Positions 1 to 11,321 of a stretch of DNA of 64,000 nucleotides are shown one piece after another (the stretch's first letter is position 1; every line of letters starts with the position of its first letter). The position numbers and the translations under genes were made by a program. The notes under the pieces were generated by a model that did not search any database, was not told where the DNA came from, and saw only the letters and a list, made by a program, of their open reading frames with translations. This stretch comes from Patagioenas fasciata (Eukaryota; Chordata; Aves; Columbiformes; Columbidae), in assembly GCF_037038585.1 (NCBI RefSeq), contig NW_027288578.1:1-64000 (forward strand), written 5' to 3'.

Positions 1-302
1 TAAGACGGACGAGCTCTTTGGTTGCTCTTCACAGGCTTGTCCCTGATCTATAGCTGAGGGCAAACACTTGTGTGCTTGTGGGAGAGCCTGTGTCTTTCCT
101 GGAAGCGTTTGGGAGTTTTGCTCAGACGCGTGTTTCCTCAAGTTCAAGAATCAAGATCTAGGATACCTGCAGACAGGTGCCTGTTTGTGTGGAGACAGTC
201 TGTTTGAAACTGTGTTCCTCAGCGCCCGCTCTTTCTCCCCGTCGCTCCACACGCCTGGGAGTCCCTTTCTTTCTCTCCACAAGCACGTGTGTTGACTTCG
301 TC

Positions 303-312
303 GCACATGTGC
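303..312. other. 10-bp perfect palindrome, one per monomer
   Basis: GCACATGTGC is self-complementary and invariant in all copies inspected. No function is assigned. Confidence 0.6.
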
Positions 313-462
313 ATCTGCACAAGCGTTGAGCTCAGCAGAGCGTGTCTCTTGACACTTGATGTGCGTTGGCTGTGTCTGCCTGCTCCAGTGAAGAGAGAAA
401 CGGGAAATCATCTTGGTAGAGGCAACAAAGCAAAAGCGAGGCAGGATTGACATCTGCTCAAC

Positions 463-469
463 AGAGACG
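463..469 (+). promoter_or_regulatory. AGAGACG, match to the WGAGACG motif
   Basis: One AGAGACG per monomer. WGAGACG is a described promoter element of Toxoplasma surface and dense-granule genes. Here there is no downstream gene, and a single copy may be chance. Confidence 0.2.
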
Positions 470-517
470 GATTCCCTGCGCTGACACAGTTCACAGTTAC
501 ACGAGAAGCAATCTGAG

Positions 518-531
518 CGGTCCGTCGACCG
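518..531. other. Short hairpin around a SalI site
   Basis: CGGTC-CGTC-GACCG gives a 5-bp stem and 4-nt loop. The GTCGAC core appears to be the only SalI site of the monomer, so it is useful for checking the unit length by digestion. Confidence 0.45.
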
Positions 532-683
532 GAGACGTGTTTCCCAAGAGGTCGTTTAGCGAGTGAACAGCAGTGTGCGCGACTTTCAGGAGTGTGCCTG
601 GAAAGTGCCAGAATCACCAGGAGCATCTGTGCAAAAGCTGCTGCCTCTGTGACCGCATTGAGGCACGTTCGCGTGTCTGCGAG

Positions 684-690
684 TATATAG
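684..690. promoter_or_regulatory. TATATAG, TATA-like sequence
   Basis: It is the most TATA-like stretch of the unit, about 50 bp before the 14-bp palindrome. It could mark transcription of the repeat, but no transcript evidence can be seen in the sequence. Confidence 0.15.
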
Positions 691-735
691 ACGGCTCTTT
701 CGCGTTCACTCCGAGGGAAACGGTCCGCTATTGCT

Positions 736-749
736 TCTGTGCGCACAGA
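736..749. other. 14-bp perfect palindrome, one per monomer
   Basis: TCTGTGCGCACAGA is its own reverse complement. It recurs at +1,415 spacing. The 745G marker breaks it in ten units (5, 7, 8, 9, 13, 14, 16, 17, 18, 22), and the private change at 57338 breaks it in unit 41. Such a symmetric site could bind a dimeric protein, but no binding factor is known to me. Confidence 0.7.
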
Positions 750-1068
750 CGCGATTCCCTTGTCTCTTGCGAACACAGGGAACTCTGTGCATCCAAATCT
801 ACAGGCTAAGGACGCGTCTGCATATGTTTTGGTGAACAATCGAGTGTGCGTGTTCTGACAGCTGCCTCTATGCAGACGTCTCCACAGAGCCACTTCTGAA
901 TGCCCCGCAGCCCAGGACTGAATGGATACACTAACAAGTGCACCGGTGTGAGCAACCACATATGCAGAAGGACGTCTTTCATCTCACAGAAGCGCGAACG
1001 TCTTGGCGTTCAAGCACATGGCAGAAACAAGGTGTGAACAGATGAGCTGCTGCTATTTTCTCCGTTCG

Positions 1069-1074
1069 GCATGC
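1069..1074. promoter_or_regulatory. GCATGC motif (possible ApiAP2-type site)
   Basis: One GCATGC per monomer. TGCATGC-type motifs are established regulatory elements in apicomplexan promoters. A six-base match is weak on its own and depends on the organism guess being right. Confidence 0.25.
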
Positions 1075-1091
1075 TTCGTTGTAGCTCTCTT

Positions 1092-1104
1092 GCCGGTCGC
1101 CGGC
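1092..1104. other. GC-rich short hairpin, one per monomer
   Basis: GCCGG-TCG-CCGGC forms a 5-bp stem with a 3-nt loop. It is not followed by a T run, so it is not terminator-like. Confidence 0.5.
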
Positions 1105-1216
1105 TTAGCGGCTTGCTTTGCGCGACTAGCTCTGGGGAGAGAAGGAGATAGCGCCGGAAACCTCGCCTTTTGCCTTCTTCGGCGCTGGAACCTGGTTGCT
1201 GCGCCTTCTCTTTGTC

Positions 1217-1383
1217 CATGTGCACACACACGATTCCTCAGCGAAAACCATGCAGAAACCTTTCCACGAGCACCCAGGGATGTGCACCCAGCACCACGTG
1301 CACGCACACGCAGCTAGAGAAAAGCACCTACCTTTTCACACACTGATGCCTAAGCAAACGCGTGGCCACACACACGCACACAT
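1217..1383. other. Cluster of three alternating purine-pyrimidine tracts
   Basis: Strict alternation runs at 1217-1232 (16 nt), 1295-1312 (18 nt) and 1367-1383 (17 nt), mostly CA/TG and CG steps. Such tracts can adopt Z-DNA under negative supercoiling. The 1305A marker interrupts the middle tract in nine units. Confidence 0.5.
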
Positions 1384-1415
1384 CCGCAAGCGCGCCTACT
1401 CCCATCTATTGAGGG

Positions 1416-2831
1416 AAAGACGGACGAGCTCTTTGGTTGCTCTTCACAGGCTTGTCCCTGATCTATAGCTGAGGGCAAACACTTGTGTGCTTGTGGGAGA
1501 GCCTGTGTCTTTCCTGGAAGCGTTTGGGAGTTTTGCTCAGACGCGTGTTTCCTCAAGTTCAAGAATCAAGATCTAGGATACCTGCAGACAGGTGCCTGTT
1601 TGTGTGGAGACAGTCTGTTTGAAACTGTGTTCCTCAGCGCCCGCTCTTTCTCCCCGTCGCTCCACACGCCTGGGAGTCCCTTTCTTTCTCTCCACAAGCA
1701 CGTGTGTTGACTTCGTCGCACATGTGCATCTGCACAAGCGTTGAGCTCAGCAGAGCGTGTCTCTTGACACTTGATGTGCGTTGGCTGTGTCTGCCTGCTC
1801 CAGTGAAGAGAGAAACGGGAAATCATCTTGGTAGAGGCAACAAAGCAAAAGCGAGGCAGGATTGACATCTGCTCAACAGAGACGGATTCCCTGCGCTGAC
1901 ACAGTTCACAGTTACACGAGAAGCAATCTGAGCGGTCCGTCGACCGGAGACGTGTTTCCCAAGAGGTCGTTTAGCGAGTGAACAGCAGTGTGCGCGACTT
2001 TCAGGAGTGTGCCTGGAAAGTGCCAGAATCACCAGGAGCATCTGTGCAAAAGCTGCTGCCTCTGTGACCGCATTGAGGCACGTTCGCGTGTCTGCGAGTA
2101 TATAGACGGCTCTTTCGCGTTCACTCCGAGGGAAACGGTCCGCTATTGCTTCTGTGCGCACAGACGCGATTCCCTTGTCTCTTGCGAACACAGGGAACTC
2201 TGTGCATCCAAATCTACAGGCTAAGGACGCGTCTGCATATGTTTTGGTGAACAATCGAGTGTGCGTGTTCTGACAGCTGCCTCTATGCAGACGTCTCCAC
2301 AGAGCCACTTCTGAATGCCCCGCAGCCCAGGACTGAATGGATACACTAACAAGTGCACCGGTGTGAGCAACCACATATGCAGAAGGACGTCTTTCATCTC
2401 ACAGAAGCGCGAACGTCTTGGCGTTCAAGCACATGGCAGAAACAAGTGTGTGAACAGATGAGCTGCTGCTATTTTCTCCGTTCGGCATGCTTCGTTGTAG
2501 CTCTCTTGCCGGTCGCCGGCTTAGCGGCTTGCTTTGCGCGACTAGCTCTGGGGAGAGAAGGAGATAGCGCCGGAAACCTCGCCTTTTGCCTTCTTCGGCG
2601 CTGGAACCTGGTTGCTGCGCCTTCTCTTTGTCCATGTGCACACACACGATTCCTCAGCGAAAACCATGCAGAAACCTTTCCACGAGCACCCAGGGATGTG
2701 CACCCAGCACCACGTGCACGCACACGCAGCTAGAGAAAAGCACCTACCTTTTCACACACTGATGCCTAAGCAAACGCGTGGCCACACACACGCACACATC
2801 CGCAAGCGCGCCTACTCCCATCTATTGAGGG
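1416..2831. repeat. Monomer 2 (1,416 bp, +1 T)
   Basis: Consensus at the markers. One extra T at 2447 changes the local GGTGTG to GTGTGTG, an addition within a short GT run. Confidence 0.97.
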
Positions 2832-5661
2832 AAAGACGGACGAGCTCTTTGGTTGCTCTTCACAGGCTTGTCCCTGATCTATAGCTGAGGGCAAACACTT
2901 GTGTGCTTGTGGGAGAGCCTGTGTCTTTCCTGGAAGCGTTTGGGAGTTTTGCTCAGACGCGTGTTTCCTCAAGTTCAAGAATCAAGATCTAGGATACCTG
3001 CAGACAGGTGCCTGTTTGTGTGGAGACAGTCTGTTTGAAACTGTGTTCCTCAGCGCCCGCTCTTTCTCCCCGTCGCTCCACACGCCTGGGAGTCCCTTTC
3101 TTTCTCTCCACAAGCACGTGTGTTGACTTCGTCGCACATGTGCATCTGCACAAGCGTTGAGCTCAGCAGAGCGTGTCTCTTGACACTTGATGTGCGTTGG
3201 CTGTGTCTGCCTGCTCCAGTGAAGAGAGAAACGGGAAATCATCTTGGTAGAGGCAACAAAGCAAAAGCGAGGCAGGATTGACATCTGCTCAACAGAGACG
3301 GATTCCCTGCGCTGACACAGTTCACAGTTACACGAGAAGCAATCTGAGCGGTCCGTCGACCGGAGACGTGTTTCCCAAGAGGTCGTTTAGCGAGTGAACA
3401 GCAGTGTGCGCGACTTTCAGGAGTGTGCCTGGAAAGTGCCAGAATCACCAGGAGCATCTGTGCAAAAGCTGCTGCCTCTGTGACCGCATTGAGGCACGTT
3501 CGCGTGTCTGCGAGTATATAGACGGCTCTTTCGCGTTCACTCCGAGGGAAACGGTCCGCTATTGCTTCTGTGCGCACAGACGCGATTCCCTTGTCTCTTG
3601 CGAACACAGGGAACTCTGTGCATCCAAATCTACAGGCTAAGGACGCGTCTGCATATGTTTTGGTGAACAATCGAGTGTGCGTGTTCTGACAGCTGCCTCT
3701 ATGCAGACGTCTCCACAGAGCCACTTCTGAATGCCCCGCAGCCCAGGACTGAATGGATACACTAACAAGTGCACCGGTGTGAGCAACCACATATGCAGAA
3801 GGACGTCTTTCATCTCACAGAAGCGCGAACGTCTTGGCGTTCAAGCACATGGCAGAAACAAGGTGTGAACAGATGAGCTGCTGCTATTTTCTCCGTTCGG
3901 CATGCTTCGTTGTAGCTCTCTTGCCGGTCGCCGGCTTAGCGGCTTGCTTTGCGCGACTAGCTCTGGGGAGAGAAGGAGATAGCGCCGGAAACCTCGCCTT
4001 TTGCCTTCTTCGGCGCTGGAACCTGGTTGCTGCGCCTTCTCTTTGTCCATGTGCACACACACGATTCCTCAGCGAAAACCATGCAGAAACCTTTCCACGA
4101 GCACCCAGGGATGTGCACCCAGCACCACGTGCACGCACACGCAGCTAGAGAAAAGCACCTACCTTTTCACACACTGATGCCTAAGCAAACGCGTGGCCAC
4201 ACACACGCACACATCCGCAAGCGCGCCTACTCCCATCTATTGAGGGAAAGACGGACGAGCTCTTTGGTTGCTCTTCACAGGCTTGTCCCTGATCTATAGC
4301 TGAGGGCAAACACTTGTGTGCTTGTGGGAGAGCCTGTGTCTTTCCTGGAAGCGTTTGGGAGTTTTGCTCAGACGCGTGTTTCCTCAAGTTCAAGAATCAA
4401 GATCTAGGATACCTGCAGACAGGTGCCTGTTTGTGTGGAGACAGTCTGTTTGAAACTGTGTTCCTCAGCGCCCGCTCTTTCTCCCCGTCGCTCCACACGC
4501 CTGGGAGTCCCTTTCTTTCTCTCCACAAGCACGTGTGTTGACTTCGTCGCACATGTGCATCTGCACAAGCGTTGAGCTCAGCAGAGCGTGTCTCTTGACA
4601 CTTGATGTGCGTTGGCTGTGTCTGCCTGCTCCAGTGAAGAGAGAAACGGGAAATCATCTTGGTAGAGGCAACAAAGCAAAAGCGAGGCAGGATTGACATC
4701 TGCTCAACAGAGACGGATTCCCTGCGCTGACACAGTTCACAGTTACACGAGAAGCAATCTGAGCGGTCCGTCGACCGGAGACGTGTTTCCCAAGAGGTCG
4801 TTTAGCGAGTGAACAGCAGTGTGCGCGACTTTCAGGAGTGTGCCTGGAAAGTGCCAGAATCACCAGGAGCATCTGTGCAAAAGCTGCTGCCTCTGTGACC
4901 GCATTGAGGCACGTTCGCGTGTCTGCGAGTATATAGACGGCTCTTTCGCGTTCACTCCGAGGGAAACGGTCCGCTATTGCTTCTGTGCGCACAGACGCGA
5001 TTCCCTTGTCTCTTGCGAACACAGGGAACTCTGTGCATCCAAATCTACAGGCTAAGGACGCGTCTGCATATGTTTTGGTGAACAATCGAGTGTGCGTGTT
5101 CTGACAGCTGCCTCTATGCAGACGTCTCCACAGAGCCACTTCTGAATGCCCCGCAGCCCAGGACTGAATGGATACACTAACAAGTGCACCGGTGTGAGCA
5201 ACCACATATGCAGAAGGACGTCTTTCATCTCACAGAAGCGCGAACGTCTTGGCGTTCAAGCACATGGCAGAAACAAGGTGTGAACAGATGAGCTGCTGCT
5301 ATTTTCTCCGTTCGGCATGCTTCGTTGTAGCTCTCTTGCCGGTCGCCGGCTTAGCGGCTTGCTTTGCGCGACTAGCTCTGGGGAGAGAAGGAGATAGCGC
5401 CGGAAACCTCGCCTTTTGCCTTCTTCGGCGCTGGAACCTGGTTGCTGCGCCTTCTCTTTGTCCATGTGCACACACACGATTCCTCAGCGAAAACCATGCA
5501 GAAACCTTTCCACGAGCACCCAGGGATGTGCACCCAGCACCACGTGCACGCACACGCAGCTAGAGAAAAGCACCTACCTTTTCACACACTGATGCCTAAG
5601 CAAACGCGTGGCCACACACACGCACACATCCGCAAGCGCGCCTACTCCCATCTATTGAGGG
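2832..5661. repeat. Monomers 3-4 (consensus)
   Basis: Two 1,415-bp units (2832-4246, 4247-5661) with no visible variant. Confidence 0.96.
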
Positions 5662-7076
5662 AAAGACGGACGAGCTCTTTGGTTGCTCTTCACAGGCTTG
5701 TCCCTGATCTATAGCTGAGGGCAAACACTTGTGTGCTTGTGGGAGAGCCTGTGTCTTTCCTGGAAGCGTTTGGGAGTTTTGCTCAGACGCGTGTTTCCTC
5801 AAGTTCAAGAATCAAGATCTAGGATACCTGCAGACAGGTGCCTGTTTGTGTGGAGACAGTCTGTTTGAAACTGTGTTCCTCAGCGCCCGCTCTTTCTCCC
5901 CGTCGCTCCACACGCCTGGGAGTCCCTTTCTTTCTCTCCACAAGCACGTGTGTTGACTTCGTCGCACATGTGCATCTGCACAAGCGTTGAGCTCAGCAGA
6001 GCGTGTCTCTTGACACTTGATGTGCGTTGGCTGTGTCTGCCTGCTCCAGTGAAGAGAGAAACGGGAAATCATCTTGGTAGAGGCAACAAAGCAAAAGCGA
6101 GGCAGGATTGACATCTGCTCAACAGAGACGGATTCCCTGCGCTGACACAGTTCACAGTTACACGAGAAGCAATCTGAGCGGTCCGTCGACCGGAGACGTG
6201 TTTCCCAAGAGGTCGTTTAGCGAGTGAACAGCAGTGTGCGCGACTTTCAGGAGTGTGCCTGGAAAGTGCCAGAATCACGAGGAGCATCTGTGCAAAAGCT
6301 GCTGCCTCTGTGACCGCATTGAGGCACGTTCGCGTGTCTGCGAGTATATAGACGGCTCTTTCGCGTTCACTCCGAGGGAAACGGTCCGCTATTGCTTCTG
6401 TGCGCGCAGACGCGATTCCCTTGTCTCTTGCGAACACAGGGAACTCTGTGCATCCAAATCTACAGGCTAAGGACGCGTCTGCATATGTTTTGGTGAACAA
6501 TCGAGTGTGCGTGTTCTGACAGCTGCCTCTATGCAGACGTCTCCACAGAGCCACTTCTGAATGCCCCGCAGCCCAGGACTGAATGGATACACTAACAAGT
6601 GCACCGGTGTGAGCAACCACATATGCAGAAGGACGTCTTTCATCTCACAGAAGCGCGAACGTCTTGGCGTTCAAGCACATGGCAGAAACAAGGTGTGAAC
6701 AGATGAGCTGCTGCTATTTTCTCCGTTCGGCATGCTTCGTTGTAGCTCTCTTGCCGGTCGCCGGCTTAGCGGCTTGCTTTGCGCGACTAGCTCTGGGGAG
6801 AGAAGGAGATAGCGCCGGAAACCTCGCCTTTTGCCTTCTTCGGCGCTGGAACCTGGTTGCTGCGCCTTCTCTTTGTCCATGTGCACACACACGATTCCTC
6901 AGCGAAAACCATGCAGAAACCTTTCCACGAGCACCCAGGGATGTGCACCCAGCACCACGTGCACGCACACGCAGCTAGAGAAAAGCACCTACCTTTTCAC
7001 ACACTGATGCCTAAGCAAACGCGTGGCCACACACACGCACACATCCGCAAGCGCGCCTACTCCCATCTATTGAGGG
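5662..7076. repeat. Monomer 5 (618G, 745G)
   Basis: Carries G at 6279 and G at 6406, the commonest variant haplotype of the array. The second change breaks the 14-bp palindrome of the unit. Confidence 0.96.
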
Positions 7077-8491
7077 AAAGACGGACGAGCTCTTTGGTTG
7101 CTCTTCACAGGCTTGTCCCTGATCTATAGCTGAGGGCAAACACTTGTGTGCTTGTGGGAGAGCCTGTGTCTTTCCTGGAAGCGTTTGGGAGTTTTGCTCA
7201 GACGCGTGTTTCCTCAAGTTCAAGAATCAAGATCTAGGATACCTGCAGACAGGTGCCTGTTTGTGTGGAGACAGTCTGTTTGAAACTGTGTTCCTCAGCG
7301 CCCGCTCTTTCTCCCCGTCGCTCCACACGCCTGGGAGTCCCTTTCTTTCTCTCCACAAGCACGTGTGTTGACTTCGTCGCACATGTGCATCTGCACAAGC
7401 GTTGAGCTCAGCAGAGCGTGTCTCTTGACACTTGATGTGCGTTGGCTGTGTCTGCCTGCTCCAGTGAAGAGAGAAACGGGAAATCATCTTGGTAGAGGCA
7501 ACAAAGCAAAAGCGAGGCAGGATTGACATCTGCTCAACAGAGACGGATTCCCTGCGCTGACACAGTCCACAGTTACACGAGAAGCAATCTGAGCGGTCCG
7601 TCGACCGGAGACGTGTTTCCCAAGAGGTCGTTTAGCGAGTGAACAGCAGTGTGCGCGACTTTCAGGAGTGTGCCTGGAAAGTGCCAGAATCACCAGGAGC
7701 ATCTGTGCAAAAGCTGCTGCCTCTGTGACCGCATTGAGGCACGTTCGCGTGTCTGCGAGTATATAGACGGCTCTTTCGCGTTCACTCCGAGGGAAACGGT
7801 CCGCTATTGCTTCTGTGCGCACAGACGCGATTCCCTTGTCTCTTGCGAACACAGGGAACTCTGTGCATCCAAATCTACAGGCTAAGGACGCGTCTGCATA
7901 TGTTTTGGTGAACAATCGAGTGTGCGTGTTCTGACAGCTGCCTCTATGCAGACGTCTCCACAGAGCCACTTCTGAATGCCCCGCAGCCCAGGACTGAATG
8001 GATACACTAACAAGTGCACCGGTGTGAGCAACCACATATGCAGAAGGACGTCTTTCATCTCACAGAAGCGCGAACGTCTTGGCGTTCAAGCACATGGCAG
8101 AAACAAGGTGTGAACAGATGAGCTGCTGCTATTTTCTCCGTTCGGCATGCTTCGTTGTAGCTCTCTTGCCGGTCGCCGGCTTAGCGGCTTGCTTTGCGCG
8201 ACTAGCTCTGGGGAGAGAAGGAGATAGCGCCGGAAACCTCGCCTTTTGCCTTCTTCGGCGCTGGAACCTGGTTGCTGCGCCTTCTCTTTGTCCATGTGCA
8301 CACACACGATTCCTCGGCGAAAACCATGCAGAAACCTTTCCACGAGCACCCAGGGATGTGCACCCAGCACCACGTGCACGCACACGCAGCTAGAGAAAAG
8401 CACCTACCTTTTCACACACTGATGCCTAAGCAAACGCGTGGCCACACACACGCACACATCCGCAAGCGCGCCTACTCCCATCTATTGAGGG
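7077..8491. repeat. Monomer 6 (1240G, private 491C)
   Basis: G at 8316 is the 1240G marker. C at 7567 is seen in no other unit. Confidence 0.96.
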
Positions 8492-9906
8492 AAAGACGGA
8501 CGAGCTCTTTGGTTGCTCTTCACAGGCTTGTCCCTGATCTATAGCTGAGGGCAAACACTTGTGTGCTTGTGGGAGAGCCTGTGTCTTTCCTGGAAGCGTT
8601 TGGGAGTTTTGCTCAGACGCGTGTTTCCTCAAGTTCAAGAATCAAGATCTAGGATACCTGCAGACAGGTGCCTGTTTGTGTGGAGACAGTCTGTTTGAAA
8701 CTGTGTTCCTCAGCGCCCGCTCTTTCTCCCCGTCGCTCCACACGCCTGGGAGTCCCTTTCTTTCTCTCCACAAGCACGTGTGTTGACTTCGTCGCACATG
8801 TGCATCTGCACAAGCGTTGAGCTCAGCAGAGCGTGTCTCTTGACACTTGATGTGCGTTGGCTGTGTCTGCCTGCTCCAGTGAAGAGAGAAACGGGAAATC
8901 ATCTTGGTAGAGGCAACAAAGCAAAAGCGAGGCAGGATTGACATCTGCTCAACAGAGACGGATTCCCTGCGCTGACACAGTTCACAGTTACACGAGAAGC
9001 AATCTGAGCGGTCCGTCGACCGGAGACGTGTTTCCCAAGAGGTCGTTTAGCGAGTGAACAGCAGTGTGCGCGACTTTCAGGAGTGTGCCTGGAAAGTGCC
9101 AGAATCACGAGGAGCATCTGTGCAAAAGCTGCTGCCTCTGTGACCGCATTGAGGCACGTTCGCGTGTCTGCGAGTATATAGACGGCTCTTTCGCGTTCAC
9201 TCCGAGGGAAACGGTCCGCTATTGCTTCTGTGCGCGCAGACGCGATTCCCTTGTCTCTTGCGAACACAGGGAACTCTGTGCATCCAAATCTACAGGCTAA
9301 GGACGCGTCTGCATATGTTTTGGTGAACAATCGAGTGTGCGTGTTCTGACAGCTGCCTCTATGCAGACGTCTCCACAGAGCCACTTCTGAATGCCCCGCA
9401 GCCCAGGACTGAATGGATACACTAACAAGTGCACCGGTGTGAGCAACCACATATGCAGAAGGACGTCTTTCATCTCACAGAAGCGCGAACGTCTTGGCGT
9501 TCAAGCACATGGCAGAAACAAGGTGTGAACAGATGAGCTGCTGCTATTTTCTCCGTTCGGCATGCTTCGTTGTAGCTCTCTTGCCGGTCGCCGGCTTAGC
9601 GGCTTGCTTTGCGCGACTAGCTCTGGGGAGAGAAGGAGATAGCGCCGGAAACCTCGCCTTTTGCCTTCTTCGGCGCTGGAACCTGGTTGCTGCGCCTTCT
9701 CTTTGTCCATGTGCACACACACGATTCCTCAGCGAAAACCATGCAGAAACCTTTCCACGAGCACCCAGGGATGTGCACCCAGCACCACGTGCACGCACAC
9801 GCAGCTAGAGAAAAGCACCTACCTTTTCACACACTGATGCCTAAGCAAACGCGTGGCCACACACACGCACACATCCGCAAGCGCGCCTACTCCCATCTAT
9901 TGAGGG
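8492..9906. repeat. Monomer 7 (618G, 745G)
   Basis: G at 9109 and G at 9236, same haplotype as monomer 5. Confidence 0.96.
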
Positions 9907-11321
9907 AAAGACGGACGAGCTCTTTGGTTGCTCTTCACAGGCTTGTCCCTGATCTATAGCTGAGGGCAAACACTTGTGTGCTTGTGGGAGAGCCTGTGTC
10001 TTTCCTGGAAGCGTTTGGGAGTTTTGCTCAGACGCGTGTTTCCTCAAGTTCAAGAATCAAGATCTAGGATACCTGCAGACAGGTGCCTGTTTGTGTGGAG
10101 ACAGTCTGTTTGAAACTGTGTTCCTCAGCGCCCGCTCTTTCTCCCCGTCGCTCCACACGCCTGGGAGTCCCTTTCTTTCTCTCCACAAGCACGTGTGTTG
10201 ACTTCGTCGCACATGTGCATCTGCACAAGCGTTGAGCTCAGCAGAGCGTGTCTCTTGACACTTGATGTGCGTTGGCTGTGTCTGCCTGCTCCAGTGAAGA
10301 GAGAAACGGGAAATCATCTTGGTAGAGGCAACAAAGCAAAAGCGAGGCAGGATTGACATCTGCTCAACAGAGACGGATTCCCTGCGCTGACACAGTTCAC
10401 AGTTACACGAGAAGCAATCTGAGCGGTCCGTCGACCGGAGACGTGTTTCCCAAGAGGTCGTTTAGCGAGTGAACAGCAGTGTGCGCGACTTTCAGGAGTG
10501 TGCCTGGAAAGTGCCAGAATCACCAGGAGCATCTGTGCAAAAGCTGCTGCCTCTGTGACCGCATTGAGGCACGTTCGCGTGTCTGCGAGTATATAGACGG
10601 CTCTTTCGCGTTCACTCCGAGGGAAACGGTCCGCTATTGCTTCTGTGCGCGCAGACGCGATTCCCTTGTCTCTTGCGAACACAGGGAACTCTGTGCATCC
10701 AAATCTACAGGCTAAGGACGCGTCTGCATATGTTTTGGTGAACAATCGAGTGTGCGTGTTCTGACAGCTGCCTCTATGCAGACGTCTCCACAGAGCCACT
10801 TCTGAATGCCCCGCAGCCCAGGACTGAATGGATACACTAACAAGTGCACCGGTGTGAGCAACCACATATGCAGAAGGACGTCTTTCATCTCACAGAAGCG
10901 CGAACGTCTTGGCGTTCAAGCACATGGCAGAAACAAGGTGTGAACAGATGAGCTGCTGCTATTTTCTCCGTTCGGCATGCTTCGTTGTAGCTCTCTTGCC
11001 GGTCGCCGGCTTAGCGGCTTGCTTTGCGCGACTAGCTCTGGGGAGAGAAGGAGATAGCGCCGGAAACCTCGCCTTTTGCCTTCTTCGGCGCTGGAACCTG
11101 GTTGCTGCGCCTTCTCTTTGTCCATGTGCACACACACGATTCCTCAGCGAAAACCATGCAGAAACCTTTCCACGAGCACCCAGGGATGTGCACCCAGCAC
11201 CACGTGCACGCACACGCAGCTAGAGAAAAGCACCTACCTTTTCACACACTGATGCCTAAGCAAACGCGTGGCCACACACACGCACACATCCGCAAGCGCG
11301 CCTACTCCCATCTATTGAGGG
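9907..11321. repeat. Monomer 8 (745G only, recombinant)
   Basis: G at 10651 (745G) with consensus C at unit position 618. This splits the usual 618G+745G pair and implies an exchange between the two sites or a recurrent change. Confidence 0.96.

Larger units (their letters stand above)
1..1415. repeat. Monomer 1 (reference unit)
   Basis: Consensus at all seven marker sites. Base 1 is T where every later unit has A. It is used here as the coordinate frame for sub-unit elements. Content in order: a mixed 5' part with a 17-nt pyrimidine tract (262-278); a 10-bp palindrome (303-312); a WGAGACG motif (463-469); a TATATAG sequence (684-690); a 14-bp palindrome (736-749); GCATGC (1069-1074); and a CA/TG-rich end (about 1215-1385). 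Confidence 0.97.

Noticed and set aside
68..295. 75-codon Cys-rich plus-strand frame as a small secreted protein
   Set aside because: It has no convincing signal peptide and overlaps a 100-codon frame on the other strand. TGT/TGC codons come from the TG-rich sequence of the repeat.
408..959. 183-codon minus-strand open frame, present in almost every monomer, as a multicopy gene
   Set aside because: No domain, signal peptide or membrane pattern is recognisable, and residue make-up (many Arg, Cys, Ser, His) looks like translated non-coding DNA. It overlaps a plus-strand frame at 573-809. Its persistence follows from copy homogeneity. It is broken or altered in units 41-43. Transcript or peptide data would be needed to reopen this.
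1092..1104. GC hairpin as an intrinsic terminator
   Set aside because: No T run follows, no gene precedes it, and the sequence looks eukaryotic.
1003..1317. 104-codon plus-strand frame with a hydrophobic stretch near residues 17-42, as a small membrane or secreted protein
   Set aside because: The hydrophobic stretch is real, but two other frames overlap it on the opposite strand (1010-1231, 1053-1307) with equal length and persistence. No family is recognised, and the start codon has no supporting context.
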